Positions 25,733-34,325 of a DNA stretch of 64,000 bases are shown here, in pieces (position 1 is the first letter of the stretch; the number at the start of each line of letters is the position of its first letter). The position numbers and the translations under genes were made by a program. A model generated the notes under the pieces. The model was not told the DNA's origin. It did not search any database and worked only from the letters and a program-made list of their open reading frames with translations. This DNA is from Brevibacillus agri (GTDB lineage: Bacteria; Bacillota; Bacilli; Brevibacillales; Brevibacillaceae). The DNA lies in NCBI RefSeq assembly GCF_004117055.1, contig NZ_CP026363.1, positions 3,929,001 to 3,993,000 on the forward strand. The letters run 5' to 3'.

Positions 25733-25760
25733 TGACACCCGGAATACGCCGCAGTAGTAT
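25733..25760 (+). promoter_or_regulatory. Sigma-A promoter of the riboswitch-terC unit
   Basis: TTGACA at 25733-25738 and TAGTAT at 25755-25760 are separated by 16 bases. The promoter is divergent from the AI-2E-type gene and starts transcription just before the riboswitch. Confidence 0.7.
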
Positions 25761-25766
25761 GGAGTT

Positions 25767-25952
25767 ACAAGAGGATATCTCCAAAGGGGAGTAGCTTTTT
25801 CGCAACATAGTCGTCATTACGGGAGAAATCCCCGGCTATGTTGGCAACATGCTTTTTGGATGTTGTAAGCAAGACCTTTGCCTAACAGGTAAATGGTCTA
25901 TTTTTGTTTTCAAACGACCTTTGCCTGTCCAGGGAAAGGTCGTTTTCTTTTG
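25767..25952 (+). promoter_or_regulatory. yybP-ykoY (manganese) riboswitch
   Basis: The leader contains the class hallmarks: AAAGGGGAGTAGC at 25783-25795, a long paired region with GCAACAT and ATGTTG repeats, and GCAAGACCTTTGCC near 25868-25882. It ends in a terminator (arms at 25912-25922 and 25935-25945, then TCTTTT). Manganese binding is known to prevent termination in this class. It controls the TerC-family gene downstream, a classic target. Confidence 0.92.
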
Positions 25953-26045
25953 TCTCCCTTTACACACACTATTAGGAGGTATCGAGAAAACGGCCGGTGG
26001 ATGACTCGCTTTATTTTCAAACAGGATGAGGAGGAGGAAGAGAAA

Positions 26046-26732
26046 ATGGAATTATTAATGCAACCTGAATTTTGGTCCGCCCTGCTTGCCATCATCGTCA
26101 TCGACCTCGTGTTGGCCGGGGACAACGCGATTGTCATCGGGATGGCCGCGCGAAATCTGCCTGCCGAACAGCAAAAAAAGGCAATCGTCTGGGGAACGGT
26201 CGGTGCGATTATCATCCGGGCTTTGGCGACGCTGGCCGTTGTCTGGCTGCTGAAAATCCCTGGTCTGCTGCTTGTCGGTGGCTTGATCCTGATGTGGATT
26301 GCCCTCAAGCTGCTCGTCTCGGATGATGGCCACGAAAACATGAAGGCAAGCGGAAGCCTTGGCGCTGCGATCTGGACCATCATCGTGGCCGATACGGTCA
26401 TGGGTCTCGATAACGTCATCGCCGTTGCCGGTGCTGCGCATGGTGATTTTCTGCTCGTCATCATCGGGCTGGTCATCAGCGTGCCGATCATGGTGTGGGG
26501 AAGCACGCTGATTTTGAAAGTCATGGAGCGTTTCCCGATCGTGATCTACATCGGGGCTGGCGTTCTCGCCTATACGGCCGCAAGCATGGTGACAACCGAA
26601 AAATTCCTGGTGCCGTTCTTCACCGCGTACCCGTGGGTCAAATGGGTGTTCATCGTCGCTGTCGTCGTCGGCGTGCTGTTGATCGGACGCATGAAAAGCC
26701 AGCAGCAAAAACGACTGGCCGAACAAAACTAA
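26046..26732 (+). CDS. TerC-family membrane protein (probable Mn2+ exporter)
   Basis: The 228-residue protein has seven hydrophobic segments and the two acidic TerC motifs: LVLAGDNAIVIGMAARNL in the first helices and VADTVMGLDNVIAVAG in the middle. TerC proteins of this type export manganese, often to metallate extracytoplasmic proteins. Control by the riboswitch upstream supports this. The ATG at 26046 has GGAGGAAGAG just before it; an in-frame ATG at 26001 with AGGAGGT further upstream would add 15 acidic residues. Confidence 0.9.
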   Translation: MELLMQPEFWSALLAIIVIDLVLAGDNAIVIGMAARNLPAEQQKKAIVWGTVGAIIIRALATLAVVWLLKIPGLLLVGGLILMWIALKLLVSDDGHENMKASGSLGAAIWTIIVADTVMGLDNVIAVAGAAHGDFLLVIIGLVISVPIMVWGSTLILKVMERFPIVIYIGAGVLAYTAASMVTTEKFLVPFFTAYPWVKWVFIVAVVVGVLLIGRMKSQQQKRLAEQN

Positions 26733-26746
26733 GCTGTATTCCAAAG

Positions 26747-26776
26747 CTCTGTCGCCTCGATGCGACGGAGTTTTTT
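26747..26776 (+). terminator. Terminator of the terC-family gene
   Basis: CTCTGTCGC and GCGACGGAG pair (one G-U) and are followed by TTTTTT, 15 bases after the gene. Confidence 0.8.
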
Positions 26777-26784
26777 CATGCACA

Positions 26785-26823
26785 AAAAAAGCACCCGAAC
26801 TCATCCTATGTTCGGGTGCTTCT
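26785..26823 (-). terminator. Terminator after the small membrane protein gene
   Basis: An 11-bp perfect stem (26790-26800 with 26810-26820, AGCACCCGAAC/GTTCGGGTGCT) is followed on the minus strand by TTTTTTTGTG. Confidence 0.8.
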
Positions 26824-26850
26824 GAACGTTCCTGTTGCCGCCACTTCTCG

Positions 26851-27036
26851 TTACCGGGTAACCGCACGCATCAGCTTGCGTCCCGTCTTCATCATCCGCG
26901 TCACATCGCGCATGGAGAAGGGCAACTGGTTCCAATTCAGCGAAAACCGACTGCGGCGGCGCGGGGCCATCAAATAGCCGATGACAGCCACAATTCCGCT
27001 TGTGGCAAGGACGCGCAAAAGGCTTCGAGTAAACAA
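26851..27036 (-). CDS. Small membrane-anchored basic protein of unknown function
   Basis: The 61-residue product has an N-terminal membrane segment (LLRVLATSGIVAVIGYLM) followed by a strongly basic tail (RRRSRFSLNW to RKLMRAVTR). The TTG at 27034-27036 is chosen because GGAGGTG lies 6 bases upstream. It has its own terminator. I do not recognise the family. Confidence 0.6.
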   Translation of the reverse strand: MFTRSLLRVLATSGIVAVIGYLMAPRRRSRFSLNWNQLPFSMRDVTRMMKTGRKLMRAVTR

Positions 27037-27076
27037 GCGTGCCACCTCCAGTTGTTTTTACCGCATTGAGCAGTAG

Positions 27077-27283
27077 CTACATGTTCAGTTGTGCGGAAAC
27101 GGTTTGATCTTCAATAAACAGATCGTTGAGCGAATGCAAGGACCCGTCTTCCTCCACCTGGTAGACAGAAGCAATCTGCTCGTTGGAAACGCTCATCTCT
27201 ATAAAGCAATTCCAGCAGTAGTATTGATTGGTTCCAATCTTCCCTACGTCTTTGGAACTGCAGTTCGGGCAAATGACACGCAT
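27077..27283 (-). CDS. Small zinc-ribbon protein
   Basis: The 68-residue protein has two CxxC pairs at its start (VICPNCSSKDVGKI and YYCWNCFIEM), forming a zinc ribbon, and an acidic tail (YQVEEDGSLHSLNDLFIEDQ). Possible roles are nucleic-acid or protein binding. The ATG at 27281-27283 follows GGGAGG. It lies 18 bp after the PRC-barrel gene and is probably co-transcribed with it. Confidence 0.8.
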   Translation of the reverse strand: MRVICPNCSSKDVGKIGTNQYYCWNCFIEMSVSNEQIASVYQVEEDGSLHSLNDLFIEDQTVSAQLNM

Positions 27284-27301
27284 CACGCTTTTCCTCCCTT
27301 A

Positions 27302-27808
27302 TCACGCCTGGCTACGAACAAAGTCCGGCACGATCAGGTTTTCCTCCCCGATGATGACGGAAGCCGGTGCAGACAGGCGCTTGCGCCCTTCTGTCACATC
27401 TGCAAACCAGCCGTTAGACAGTTCGTACCCTACAAGTTTCTCCCAGTTCGCTGAAAAGTAAACATCTTCCAGCCTGCCGAGAAGTTCTCCGGAAGCGGTA
27501 ATGACCGCTTTTCCTTTTAGCTTTGTTTTTCCCGTCACGATGCCGACAGGTTCAAAACCGGCGAGATGAGGCAAGGGCGTGATCGCGTCTTTCCCCGTTA
27601 CGGTAAGGCAGGACTCCCCTACCGCGTGAATCTGTTCGGTAGGAATATAGGTGCCTGAATGGAACCAACCCTGCTCGCTCAGCAAGACTCCTCGTACATG
27701 CCAAGTGGAGTCGCAAAGAATGTCACGAACGGTGCCAAGCGTCTCTCCGGTTTGGAGGCAAACTACTGGCAAGCCGACTGCATCCATTGCCTTGCGCATG
27801 TGGGACAT
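27302..27808 (-). CDS. PRC-barrel domain protein (YrrD-like)
   Basis: The 168-residue protein contains two PRC-barrel-like beta units: VGLPVVCLQTGETLGTVRDI at the start, and KLKGKAVITASGELLGRLED at about 95-115. PRC barrels bind RNA or protein partners; the precise role of YrrD is unknown. B. subtilis yrrD lies next to recD2 (yrrC), as here, with a 65-bp gap. Confidence 0.85.
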   Translation of the reverse strand: MSHMRKAMDAVGLPVVCLQTGETLGTVRDILCDSTWHVRGVLLSEQGWFHSGTYIPTEQIHAVGESCLTVTGKDAITPLPHLAGFEPVGIVTGKTKLKGKAVITASGELLGRLEDVYFSANWEKLVGYELSNGWFADVTEGRKRLSAPASVIIGEENLIVPDFVRSQA

Positions 27809-27873
27809 CCCCCTTCCGCTCTTTTAGTATCGGGCGAAAGGCGCATGTCCATTCGGCGCAAATGGTTCCAGCT

Positions 27874-30135
27874 TTACTCCTGCTTCAGCCGCTCCTGCAA
27901 AAAGCTGTACCGCACACCTTCCTCGTCGGTTTCCACGGCTGCGCGAAACGCATCCGGCTCCCCGCACATGATGAGAAAAGACTTGCTCCGCGTAATGCCC
28001 GTATAAACGAGCTTGCGCCTGAGCATCCGGTAGTAGCTTTTGACGAACGGCATCACGACGATCGGAAATTCGCTCCCTTGTGATTTGTGTACGGAACAGC
28101 AGTAGGCAAGCGTCAGTTGATGGTAATCCGAACGCTTGTACACCACTTCCCGATTGTCAAAGGCAGCAACCAGCATCTCCTGGTTTTCTGCGTTTTCATT
28201 CGGGAAAAAAATCGCAACAATTTCACCCATATCACCGTTGAACACCTGTTCCTCGGCATTATTCACCAACTGCAGGACTTTGTCGCCTGTGCGAAAAGTC
28301 GTGTCCCCAAACGTCACCTCGCGCTTTTGTGGCGTTTTCGGGTTAAACAGCTCCTGCAGTTCTTCATTCAGCCGGTTTACCCCGGCATTTCCTTTATAAA
28401 TAGGTGCCAAAACCTGTACATCTTTTGCCGTATATCCTTTTTTTACGGCTCCCAGGCAAATTTGTTTCACCGCTTCGGGGACATCTTGTGGCGAACTTGT
28501 GAAAAATCGCCGATCCGGGGTCGTATCGAGCAAATCGGCCGGAACGTGTCCTTTGCGCACATCATGCGCCAGCCGGATGATGGTAGACTCTTCGGCCTGG
28601 CGGTAAATCTCCGTCAACTGCACCAGCGGCAGCAGGCCGGAGCGGATCATGTCGAGCAGCACGTTACCCGGGCCGACGGACGGCAACTGGTCGGGGTCGC
28701 CGACCATGATGATCTGCATGTCGTCCGGCACGGCGCGAAACAACTGGTTCGCCAGCCAAATGTCGACCATCGACATCTCGTCCACGATCAACAGCCTGCC
28801 GCGAATCGGATGCTCGGCGTCGTGCTCGAAGCTCTCGCCTTTGTAGCCCAAAAGCCGATGGATGGTCATTGCAGGCAAGCCCGTCGTCTCCGTCATCCGT
28901 TTGGCAGCGCGTCCGGTCGGGGCCACGAGCAGGATCGGGAACGGATTTTCTTCGTTGTATTTTTTCAGGTCGAGCGACAGTCCGTGCAACTGCGAAAAGA
29001 CGCGGCAAATCCCGCGAATCACCGTCGTTTTGCCCGTACCCGGTCCACCTGTGAGTAGCATCAGCCCGGATGTAATCGCCTGTTCAATCGCATCCCGCTG
29101 CGTCTGGGCATAGCTGATTCCAAGCTCGTCCTCCACGGCTCCCAGGGCCCGGTAAAATTCGGAGGCCGGAAACGATCCGAACGAATCGCGCCGGGCGAAG
29201 TGCCGCAGCCTTTTCGCCAAGCCCAGCTCCGCAAAAAACAGGGAAGGCAAATAGACGCGCTCGTCCTCCCAGGCAACTTTGCTCGCGACAAACAAAGCCT
29301 CGACAGCGCGCGTAATGTCTTCGCCGGAAAAAGCGTGCCCGCCGCACTCCGTCAACAGGCGGAGCGTCTTTTCACACAGCTCATCCACGGGCAAATAGAC
29401 GTGGCCCTCGGAATAGGACGCCTCCTGCAGCACGAACAAGGCCGCCGCTTTTACGCGCTCTTCCGATGAGGCCGCTATGCCTGTCGCGCGGGCGATATCG
29501 TCTGCCCGCTTGAACCCGATTCCGGTAATATCCTCAATCAGCCGGTACGGCTCTTCCTTGAGCACCGTCATCGTCTCCAGCTTGTACGTCTGGTAAATCC
29601 TGAGCGCCATGTTCACGCCAATCCCGAAGTCGTACAGAAAGACCATCGCGCTCTCCAGCGAGCGATGCTCCAGGACGGACTCGTAAATGAGCTTGGCGCG
29701 CGATTCGGAAATGCCCTGGATTTCGGCAAGCCGCTCCGGATGATCTGCAATAATCGTCAACGCATCTACCCCAAGGTGCTCCACGATGCGCTTCGCCATC
29801 TTTTTGCCGATGCCTTGAAACAGCCCGCTGGCCAAATAGCGCTCCACGCCTGCCAACGTCTTCGGCGTTTCCCGCTCGTAGCGCTTGGCTACGTACTGCT
29901 GTCCAAAGCGCGCATGGGTCTTCCACTCGCCGTAGAACGTGTACAGCTCGTCCGGGTGAGGACGAGGGAAGTTGCCGACAATGATGACGTCCGATTCCTT
30001 GATCGCTTCCGTCGTCTCTTCTATTTTTAGACGAATCACGCCGTACCACGTTTCTTCGTTGTAAAAAATTTCTTGTGTCATATAGCCGCGAATAAAAGTT
30101 TCCGCAAACAGGGAGATTGATTGCTGCTCCTCCAT
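27874..30135 (-). CDS. recD2: RecD2-type ATP-dependent DNA helicase
   Basis: The 753-residue 5'-3' helicase acts in DNA repair and mismatch-repair-related replication control. It has an N-terminal OB-like and HhH region (GLFQGIGKKMAKRIVEHLG, DITGIGFKRADDIA), the Walker A motif LLTGGPGTGKTT at 361-371, the DEAA-like LLIVDEMSMVDIWL, and the UvrD C-terminal part ending LAYCCSVHKSQGSEFP and YTGITRSK. The long N-terminus marks it as RecD2, which works without RecBC. GGAGAGGGTGAG precedes the ATG. Confidence 0.96.
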   Translation of the reverse strand: MEEQQSISLFAETFIRGYMTQEIFYNEETWYGVIRLKIEETTEAIKESDVIIVGNFPRPHPDELYTFYGEWKTHARFGQQYVAKRYERETPKTLAGVERYLASGLFQGIGKKMAKRIVEHLGVDALTIIADHPERLAEIQGISESRAKLIYESVLEHRSLESAMVFLYDFGIGVNMALRIYQTYKLETMTVLKEEPYRLIEDITGIGFKRADDIARATGIAASSEERVKAAALFVLQEASYSEGHVYLPVDELCEKTLRLLTECGGHAFSGEDITRAVEALFVASKVAWEDERVYLPSLFFAELGLAKRLRHFARRDSFGSFPASEFYRALGAVEDELGISYAQTQRDAIEQAITSGLMLLTGGPGTGKTTVIRGICRVFSQLHGLSLDLKKYNEENPFPILLVAPTGRAAKRMTETTGLPAMTIHRLLGYKGESFEHDAEHPIRGRLLIVDEMSMVDIWLANQLFRAVPDDMQIIMVGDPDQLPSVGPGNVLLDMIRSGLLPLVQLTEIYRQAEESTIIRLAHDVRKGHVPADLLDTTPDRRFFTSSPQDVPEAVKQICLGAVKKGYTAKDVQVLAPIYKGNAGVNRLNEELQELFNPKTPQKREVTFGDTTFRTGDKVLQLVNNAEEQVFNGDMGEIVAIFFPNENAENQEMLVAAFDNREVVYKRSDYHQLTLAYCCSVHKSQGSEFPIVVMPFVKSYYRMLRRKLVYTGITRSKSFLIMCGEPDAFRAAVETDEEGVRYSFLQERLKQE

Positions 30136-30187
30136 CTCACCCTCTCCTCTCTTGCCTGCTCAAAGACGAGCAAAGTGGCACGAACAG

Positions 30188-30222
30188 AAAAATCCACTTT
30201 TCCTGTTAAAGTGGATTTTTCT
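30188..30222 (-). terminator. Terminator after the chemoreceptor gene
   Basis: AAAAATCCACTTT and AAAGTGGATTTTT form a perfect 13-bp stem around a 7-base loop, downstream of the chemoreceptor gene. Confidence 0.9.
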
Positions 30223-30236
30223 CGTAGTCATACGTT

Positions 30237-31901
30237 TTAAATTGTAAAGCGTTTTACTTGCTCTGACAACTGCTCCGCCATCTGGGCCAATGTTTCGGAC
30301 GCTGCCGTCATTTCCTCGGTCGTCGCAGTCTGCTGTTCGGAAGCGGCCGCTACCTCCTGCGTATCCTTCGCGGCCGTATCCGCCAGCTCAGCGATTTTTT
30401 CGGAGTGTTCGACGAGCCGGAGCGTATCGCGGTGAATGGCCTGCGCGGCCTCGTTCATGCGGTACACTTGCTGGCTGACGTCCTGGACGGCGACCAAAAT
30501 TTGCTGGAAGCTCTCGCCTGCGACGGCTACGCCGCCTCGTCCTTTCTGAACCGCTTCTGTCGTCGTCCCCATCGCCTGGACGGCCGCCAAAATATCGGTG
30601 TGAATCGTATGAATCAGGGAGGCAATCTCTTCTGCAGCATGCCCTGACTGCTCCGCGAGCTTTCGCACCTCCTGCGCGACTACGGCGAAACTTTTCCCTT
30701 GTTCGCCTGCGCGTGCCGCTTCAATCGCCGCATTCAATGCCAGCAGGTTCGTTTGATCGGAAATTTGCCGGATGATCGTGATGATCCCGATGATTTTTTC
30801 CGATTGCATACCCAGCTCGCGGATGACCTGCTCGGTATTGCGGGCGTGGGTCGTAATCTCGTCCATCTCTTGCACAAGCCCTTTCAGCTTGCCCTCGCCA
30901 TCCTGCGCCAAGCGGAACGCCTGTGTCGCATCGGTATTGACCCGCTCTGTGGCGGTCGCGATTTGCTGGATGTCGCCGCCGATCCGCGTCAAAAACCGCG
31001 TCGTATCGGCTACCGTCTGTTTTTGCGCCTCAGAGCCAGACGCGATCTCTGTGGAGGCGAGCGAGATTTGCTCCGCGGCGCGAGCGCTTTCTGCGGCACT
31101 GGCCGTCATTTCCTCGGAGGCGGCCGCCACCTGCTGGGACACGCGCTGCACCTCGCTCAACATGTTGCAGAACACTTCCATCATCTCGTTGTACATCGCA
31201 GACAGCTCGCCAAGCTCGTCCCGCGAGCGGACAGTCGCCCGCTTGGTCAGATCGCCTGCCTCGGCTATCTTCATCGCCGCTACCAGCTCCTTCAACGGAC
31301 GAACGAGCCTGTTGACGATAAAAATTCCGGTAGCGAGCGCCACGATTGCGCTGATTAGATTCAACAAAAACATCACCGGACGGCTGCTCTCGATCGGCGC
31401 GAGCAAGTCGTCCTGATAGCTGCCGATGGCGAGAATCCATCCGTTCGGCAAAGCCTCGTACACGGCCAGCTTCGTCGCTCCCTGGAACTCGTATTCCAGC
31501 CAGCCGTTCTTCTTGCTCAGCATCTCCTGCATGAACGCCTCGCCCGCAAGCGACGTATTTTGCACGCTCGGGTCAGGGTGGAAGATCGGCACCCCTGTTT
31601 CATCGACAATATAGGCGTAGCCGACCATGCCATTCGGCTTGTAGTAGCTGTCGGCTACCTCGCGAATGATTTCATCAATTTTCTGTCTATTTCCGTCATT
31701 GAGCGTCGTCGCCTGGACGTAAGGGGCCAGTTCCCGCGCTTTCATTTTGGTTATGTATTGCAAGTCGGAAACAGTCAACCGATAGACTGCACTCCGAGCA
31801 TTTTCAAACTGGATATACCCGACTACCATCAGCGGAAGCATGGTCAGGAAGAGAATGGTAAGCACCAGTTTGTAGCGAATCGAGAAACGTCTGGCCATCA
31901 T
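30237..31901 (-). CDS. Methyl-accepting chemotaxis protein
   Basis: The 554-residue receptor has membrane segment 1 (about 12-32), an extracellular Cache-type sensor ([40 protein letters not shown]), membrane segment 2 (about 175-200), a HAMP domain ([20 protein letters not shown]) and a long signalling coiled coil with the conserved tip [28 protein letters not shown]. It binds a small ligand and signals through CheW/CheA. The cheW fragment at 1.3 kb is the only other chemotaxis gene in the window. It sits between recD2 and iscS, where B. subtilis has mnmA and yrrB. Confidence 0.95.
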   Translation of the reverse strand: MMARRFSIRYKLVLTILFLTMLPLMVVGYIQFENARSAVYRLTVSDLQYITKMKARELAPYVQATTLNDGNRQKIDEIIREVADSYYKPNGMVGYAYIVDETGVPIFHPDPSVQNTSLAGEAFMQEMLSKKNGWLEYEFQGATKLAVYEALPNGWILAIGSYQDDLLAPIESSRPVMFLLNLISAIVALATGIFIVNRLVRPLKELVAAMKIAEAGDLTKRATVRSRDELGELSAMYNEMMEVFCNMLSEVQRVSQQVAAASEEMTASAAESARAAEQISLASTEIASGSEAQKQTVADTTRFLTRIGGDIQQIATATERVNTDATQAFRLAQDGEGKLKGLVQEMDEITTHARNTEQVIRELGMQSEKIIGIITIIRQISDQTNLLALNAAIEAARAGEQGKSFAVVAQEVRKLAEQSGHAAEEIASLIHTIHTDILAAVQAMGTTTEAVQKGRGGVAVAGESFQQILVAVQDVSQQVYRMNEAAQAIHRDTLRLVEHSEKIAELADTAAKDTQEVAAASEQQTATTEEMTAASETLAQMAEQLSEQVKRFTI

Positions 31902-32018
31902 GATTTTCCTCTCCTTTAAGATGCCGAAAGATTTGATTCTTCCAACATAGTTCTACAGACTCATTTTATCATTGTCATCCACAATTAACCACAAGTGCCA
32001 CATAATTAGAAAAATTGG

Positions 32019-32207
32019 TTAGAAAAACAAAAGCAGATTGCAAACTATGCTTGCAATCTGCTTTTTCTTTACGTCACGGTCGTCGTCGTCGCTGTCAGGA
32101 CAATTTTCAGGCTTCAACAGCTTTTGCTGCCTGATCGCCTCCGCCTCCCTGAACAGCGGAGCCTCGATTTTTCTCGCTTGCAGCTCGGAAGCTTTGTTCG
32201 TAAACAT
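32019..32207 (-). CDS. Small hydrophilic protein of unknown function
   Basis: The 62-residue frame starts MFTNKASELQARKIEAPLFR behind AAGGTGAG five bases upstream, a good signal. It contains an acidic run PENCPDSDDDDRD and ends with VCNLLLFF encoded inside a hairpin. That hairpin looks like its transcription terminator, so the last residues may be incidental. I do not recognise a family. Confidence 0.5.
   Translation of the reverse strand: MFTNKASELQARKIEAPLFREAEAIRQQKLLKPENCPDSDDDDRDVKKKQIASIVCNLLLFF
32030..32066. terminator. Bidirectional hairpin at the end of the small ORF
   Basis: AGCAGATTGCAA and TTGCAATCTGCT pair perfectly around a 7-base loop, with T-rich sequence on both sides. It overlaps the 3' end of the 62-residue frame. 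Confidence 0.8.
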
Positions 32208-32310
32208 GTATGCTCACCTTGGAAAACCGACGTCAGTAGTAACGTATGCTTGGCAGGTACGGTTGGAAGCCGTTCAATCAACCATTTTTTTCCACAAGAC
32301 AAAAACCAAT

Positions 32311-32357
32311 AAAACTTGGCTGTGCCAGGCGATTGGCGAAGCTTTGGTTGCACAAAA
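32311..32357 (+). repeat. Dispersed-repeat-like segment near iscS
   Basis: This is the partner of the segment at 47567-47630: same order of AAAACTTGGCT, TGCCA and GGCGAAG-CTT-GTTGC blocks, ending in an A-run. A more distant third copy may lie at about 39858-39920 before hisS. Confidence 0.4.
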
Positions 32358-32397
32358 AACCGCTCGGAGGCACTTTCCTGCTTCCGGGCGGTTTTCG
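32350..32397 (-). terminator. Terminator after iscS-type gene
   Basis: On the minus strand AAAACCGCC-CGGAAG pairs with CTCCGAGCGGTTTT and is followed by TTTG. It separates the cysteine desulfurase gene from the next region, where mnmA would be expected. Confidence 0.75.
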
Positions 32398-32417
32398 CTG
32401 GTTTGTCGTGTGTTCCA

Positions 32418-33566
32418 TTACTTGCTGCGCACGAGACGATTGACGATTTGCGCCACTGTCTGCGCGGCTTGTCTTGCTTCCTCGACGGTGTTCGTAATGC
32501 CGAAGCTGAAGCGGATCGCGGACCGGGCGATTTCGTCTTCCAGTTGCATCGCCACGAGCACGTGCGACAGCTCCAGGGAGCCTGACGTGCACGCCGAGCC
32601 GCTGGCGGCTGCGATTCGCGCCAAATCGAGATTCATCAGCATCGTTTCCGTGTGTACGCCCGGGAAGCTGACATTGAGAATGTGCGGCAGCACGTTTGTC
32701 GGGTGTCCATTGACGTGGAAAGCGATTCCCGCCTCTTCCCAAACCGCGCGCATGGCAGCCTTCATTTGCTCGTATTTGGCAACGCGGTCTGCCATCTCCT
32801 CCGTCGCTACTTTTGTCGCTTCGGCAAATCCGACGATTCCCGCCAGATTTTCCGTGCCTGCCCTGCGCTTGCGTTCCTGCGACCCGCCGTGCAAGATCGG
32901 CGAAACCGGCACCTTGCGCCCGAGGTACAGGGCGCCTACGCCTTTGGGACCGTTGATTTTGTGCGCGGACACGGAGAGCATGTCCACAGGAAGCTGTCTT
33001 GCGCGAATCGGCAGCACGCCGAATGCCTGAACGGCATCCGTATGAAAAATAATGCCTTTTTCCTGCAGGAAAACGCCGATTTCTTCAATCGGCTGAATCG
33101 TTCCAACCTCGTTGTTGCCGTACATGATCGAGACGAGCACGGTATCCGGTCGGACAGCCTGCTTCACATCTTCCAGCCGGACAGAGCCTGTCTTATCTAC
33201 AGGCAAATACGTCACTTCAAACCCTGCCTGCTCCAAATATTCGCAAGCGTGCAGGACGGCGTGGTGCTCGATTTGCGTCGTAATGACGTGACGGCCTCGT
33301 TCGCGCTGCGCCATCGCCCCGCCAATGACCGCCATATTGTCGGCTTCCGTCCCGCCGCTGGTAAAGATGAGCGATTGCGGATCGGCATCCATAAAGCTTG
33401 CGATCGCATCCCGTGCTTGCTCCAGTGCCTTGCGCGCCTCGCGTCCGGCAGCGTGGACACTGGACGGGTTGCCAAATACTTGCGTCAAGTACGGAGTCAT
33501 CGCCGCGAGTACGCGGGGATGCACCGGAGTCGTAGCAGCGTGGTCAAAATACAACATGTCAGACAC
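32418..33566 (-). CDS. Cysteine desulfurase (IscS/NifS-like, YrvO)
   Basis: The 382-residue PLP enzyme removes sulfur from cysteine for tRNA thiolation or Fe-S assembly. The PLP lysine lies in SVSAHKINGPKGVGALYLG, PLP-phosphate contacts in FTSGGTEADN, the histidine in TTQIEHHAVLHACEYL and the persulfide-forming Cys in SACTSGSLELSHVL. B. subtilis YrvO passes sulfur to MnmA, encoded next to it; here a terminator follows instead. It lies 32 bp after cymR. Confidence 0.93.
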   Translation of the reverse strand: MSDMLYFDHAATTPVHPRVLAAMTPYLTQVFGNPSSVHAAGREARKALEQARDAIASFMDADPQSLIFTSGGTEADNMAVIGGAMAQRERGRHVITTQIEHHAVLHACEYLEQAGFEVTYLPVDKTGSVRLEDVKQAVRPDTVLVSIMYGNNEVGTIQPIEEIGVFLQEKGIIFHTDAVQAFGVLPIRARQLPVDMLSVSAHKINGPKGVGALYLGRKVPVSPILHGGSQERKRRAGTENLAGIVGFAEATKVATEEMADRVAKYEQMKAAMRAVWEEAGIAFHVNGHPTNVLPHILNVSFPGVHTETMLMNLDLARIAAASGSACTSGSLELSHVLVAMQLEDEIARSAIRFSFGITNTVEEARQAAQTVAQIVNRLVRSK

Positions 33567-33598
33567 TGTGTCACCTTCTACTGGCTTGGTAGCCGTGC

Positions 33599-34018
33599 TT
33601 AAATGTAAAACATATAGTTATCGGTATGCCCGTCGTCTTCATAGCTAATCAAATCTTGCAGCGAGGTGGCATCGAGCACCGCCGAAATGCTGTCGCGAAT
33701 GCGCAGCCACAAATGGCGCTTCGCCGGGTCCTCTTCCTCCGCAAACTCAACTGGGCTGATCGGCCCTTCCAGTACGCGAATGACATCCCCTGCGGAGATT
33801 TCATCCGGTTGTTTTGCCAAAACGTAGCCGCCGTAGGCTCCGCGAATACTTTTTACCAATCCTGCGTTGCGCAAAGGCGCAATCAACTGCTCCAAGTAAT
33901 GCTCGGACAATTCGTGCTTCTGGGCAATGCTGCGCAAGGAGGTCGGTCCCTCTCCTACACGGTTGGCCAACTCCATCATGATTGTCAGTCCGTAGCGTCC
34001 TTTCGTAGAAATCTTCAC
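33599..34018 (-). CDS. cymR: Rrf2-family regulator CymR
   Basis: The 139-residue protein has an N-terminal winged helix (MKISTKGRYGLTIMMELANR, then AQKHELSEHYLEQLIAPLRN) and the conserved SIRGAYGGYVLAKQPDEISA. It lacks the three clustered cysteines of IscR-type Fe-S sensors, as expected for CymR, the master repressor of cysteine metabolism that acts with CysK. It lies upstream of yrvO-type cysteine desulfurase, as in B. subtilis. A divergent small ORF starts about 100 bp away. Confidence 0.92.
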   Translation of the reverse strand: MKISTKGRYGLTIMMELANRVGEGPTSLRSIAQKHELSEHYLEQLIAPLRNAGLVKSIRGAYGGYVLAKQPDEISAGDVIRVLEGPISPVEFAEEEDPAKRHLWLRIRDSISAVLDATSLQDLISYEDDGHTDNYMFYI

Positions 34019-34116
34019 GTAGCAACTCTCCTCTTATTCTTGTGTTTACCCACTCCCTTAGCCTACATGACTTGGGCGTCCTGGGACACACTAGCATCTT
34101 GGGGGGTGAAATTAAA

Positions 34117-34290
34117 ATGGCAACGAACAAACGCTCGGAACGAGGACGCAACCACCCGTCCGACACCTTGTACGACCAGCCTGCGGGCACCATTGCCCAC
34201 AAAGCCCGCTACGGGGCAAGCGAACAGAGCAAACAGCCGAATGAAAATGGCGATTTGCCGAACAAACCCGGCGGAGACGTCCGCACCTGA
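34117..34290 (+). CDS. Small, strongly hydrophilic protein of unknown function
   Basis: The 57-residue product (MATNKRSERGRNHPSDTLYD and onward to NENGDLPNKPGGDVRT) is rich in Asn, Gly, Pro and charged residues and is probably disordered. GGGGGGTGA lies 9 bases before the ATG, a very strong signal, and a terminator follows. Such small hydrophilic proteins in spore formers are often spore-associated, but this is only a guess. It is divergent from cymR and convergent with rarA. Confidence 0.65.
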   Translation: MATNKRSERGRNHPSDTLYDQPAGTIAHKARYGASEQSKQPNENGDLPNKPGGDVRT

Positions 34291-34297
34291 TGTTTGG

Positions 34298-34325
34298 CTC
34301 CCCCTCTTACTCGGGGGAGTTTTTC
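34298..34325 (+). terminator. Terminator of the small ORF, overlapping the rarA stop
   Basis: CTCCCCC and GGGGGAG pair around a 9-base loop and are followed by TTTTTCTT on the plus strand. The rarA stop codon lies in the loop. Confidence 0.8.
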
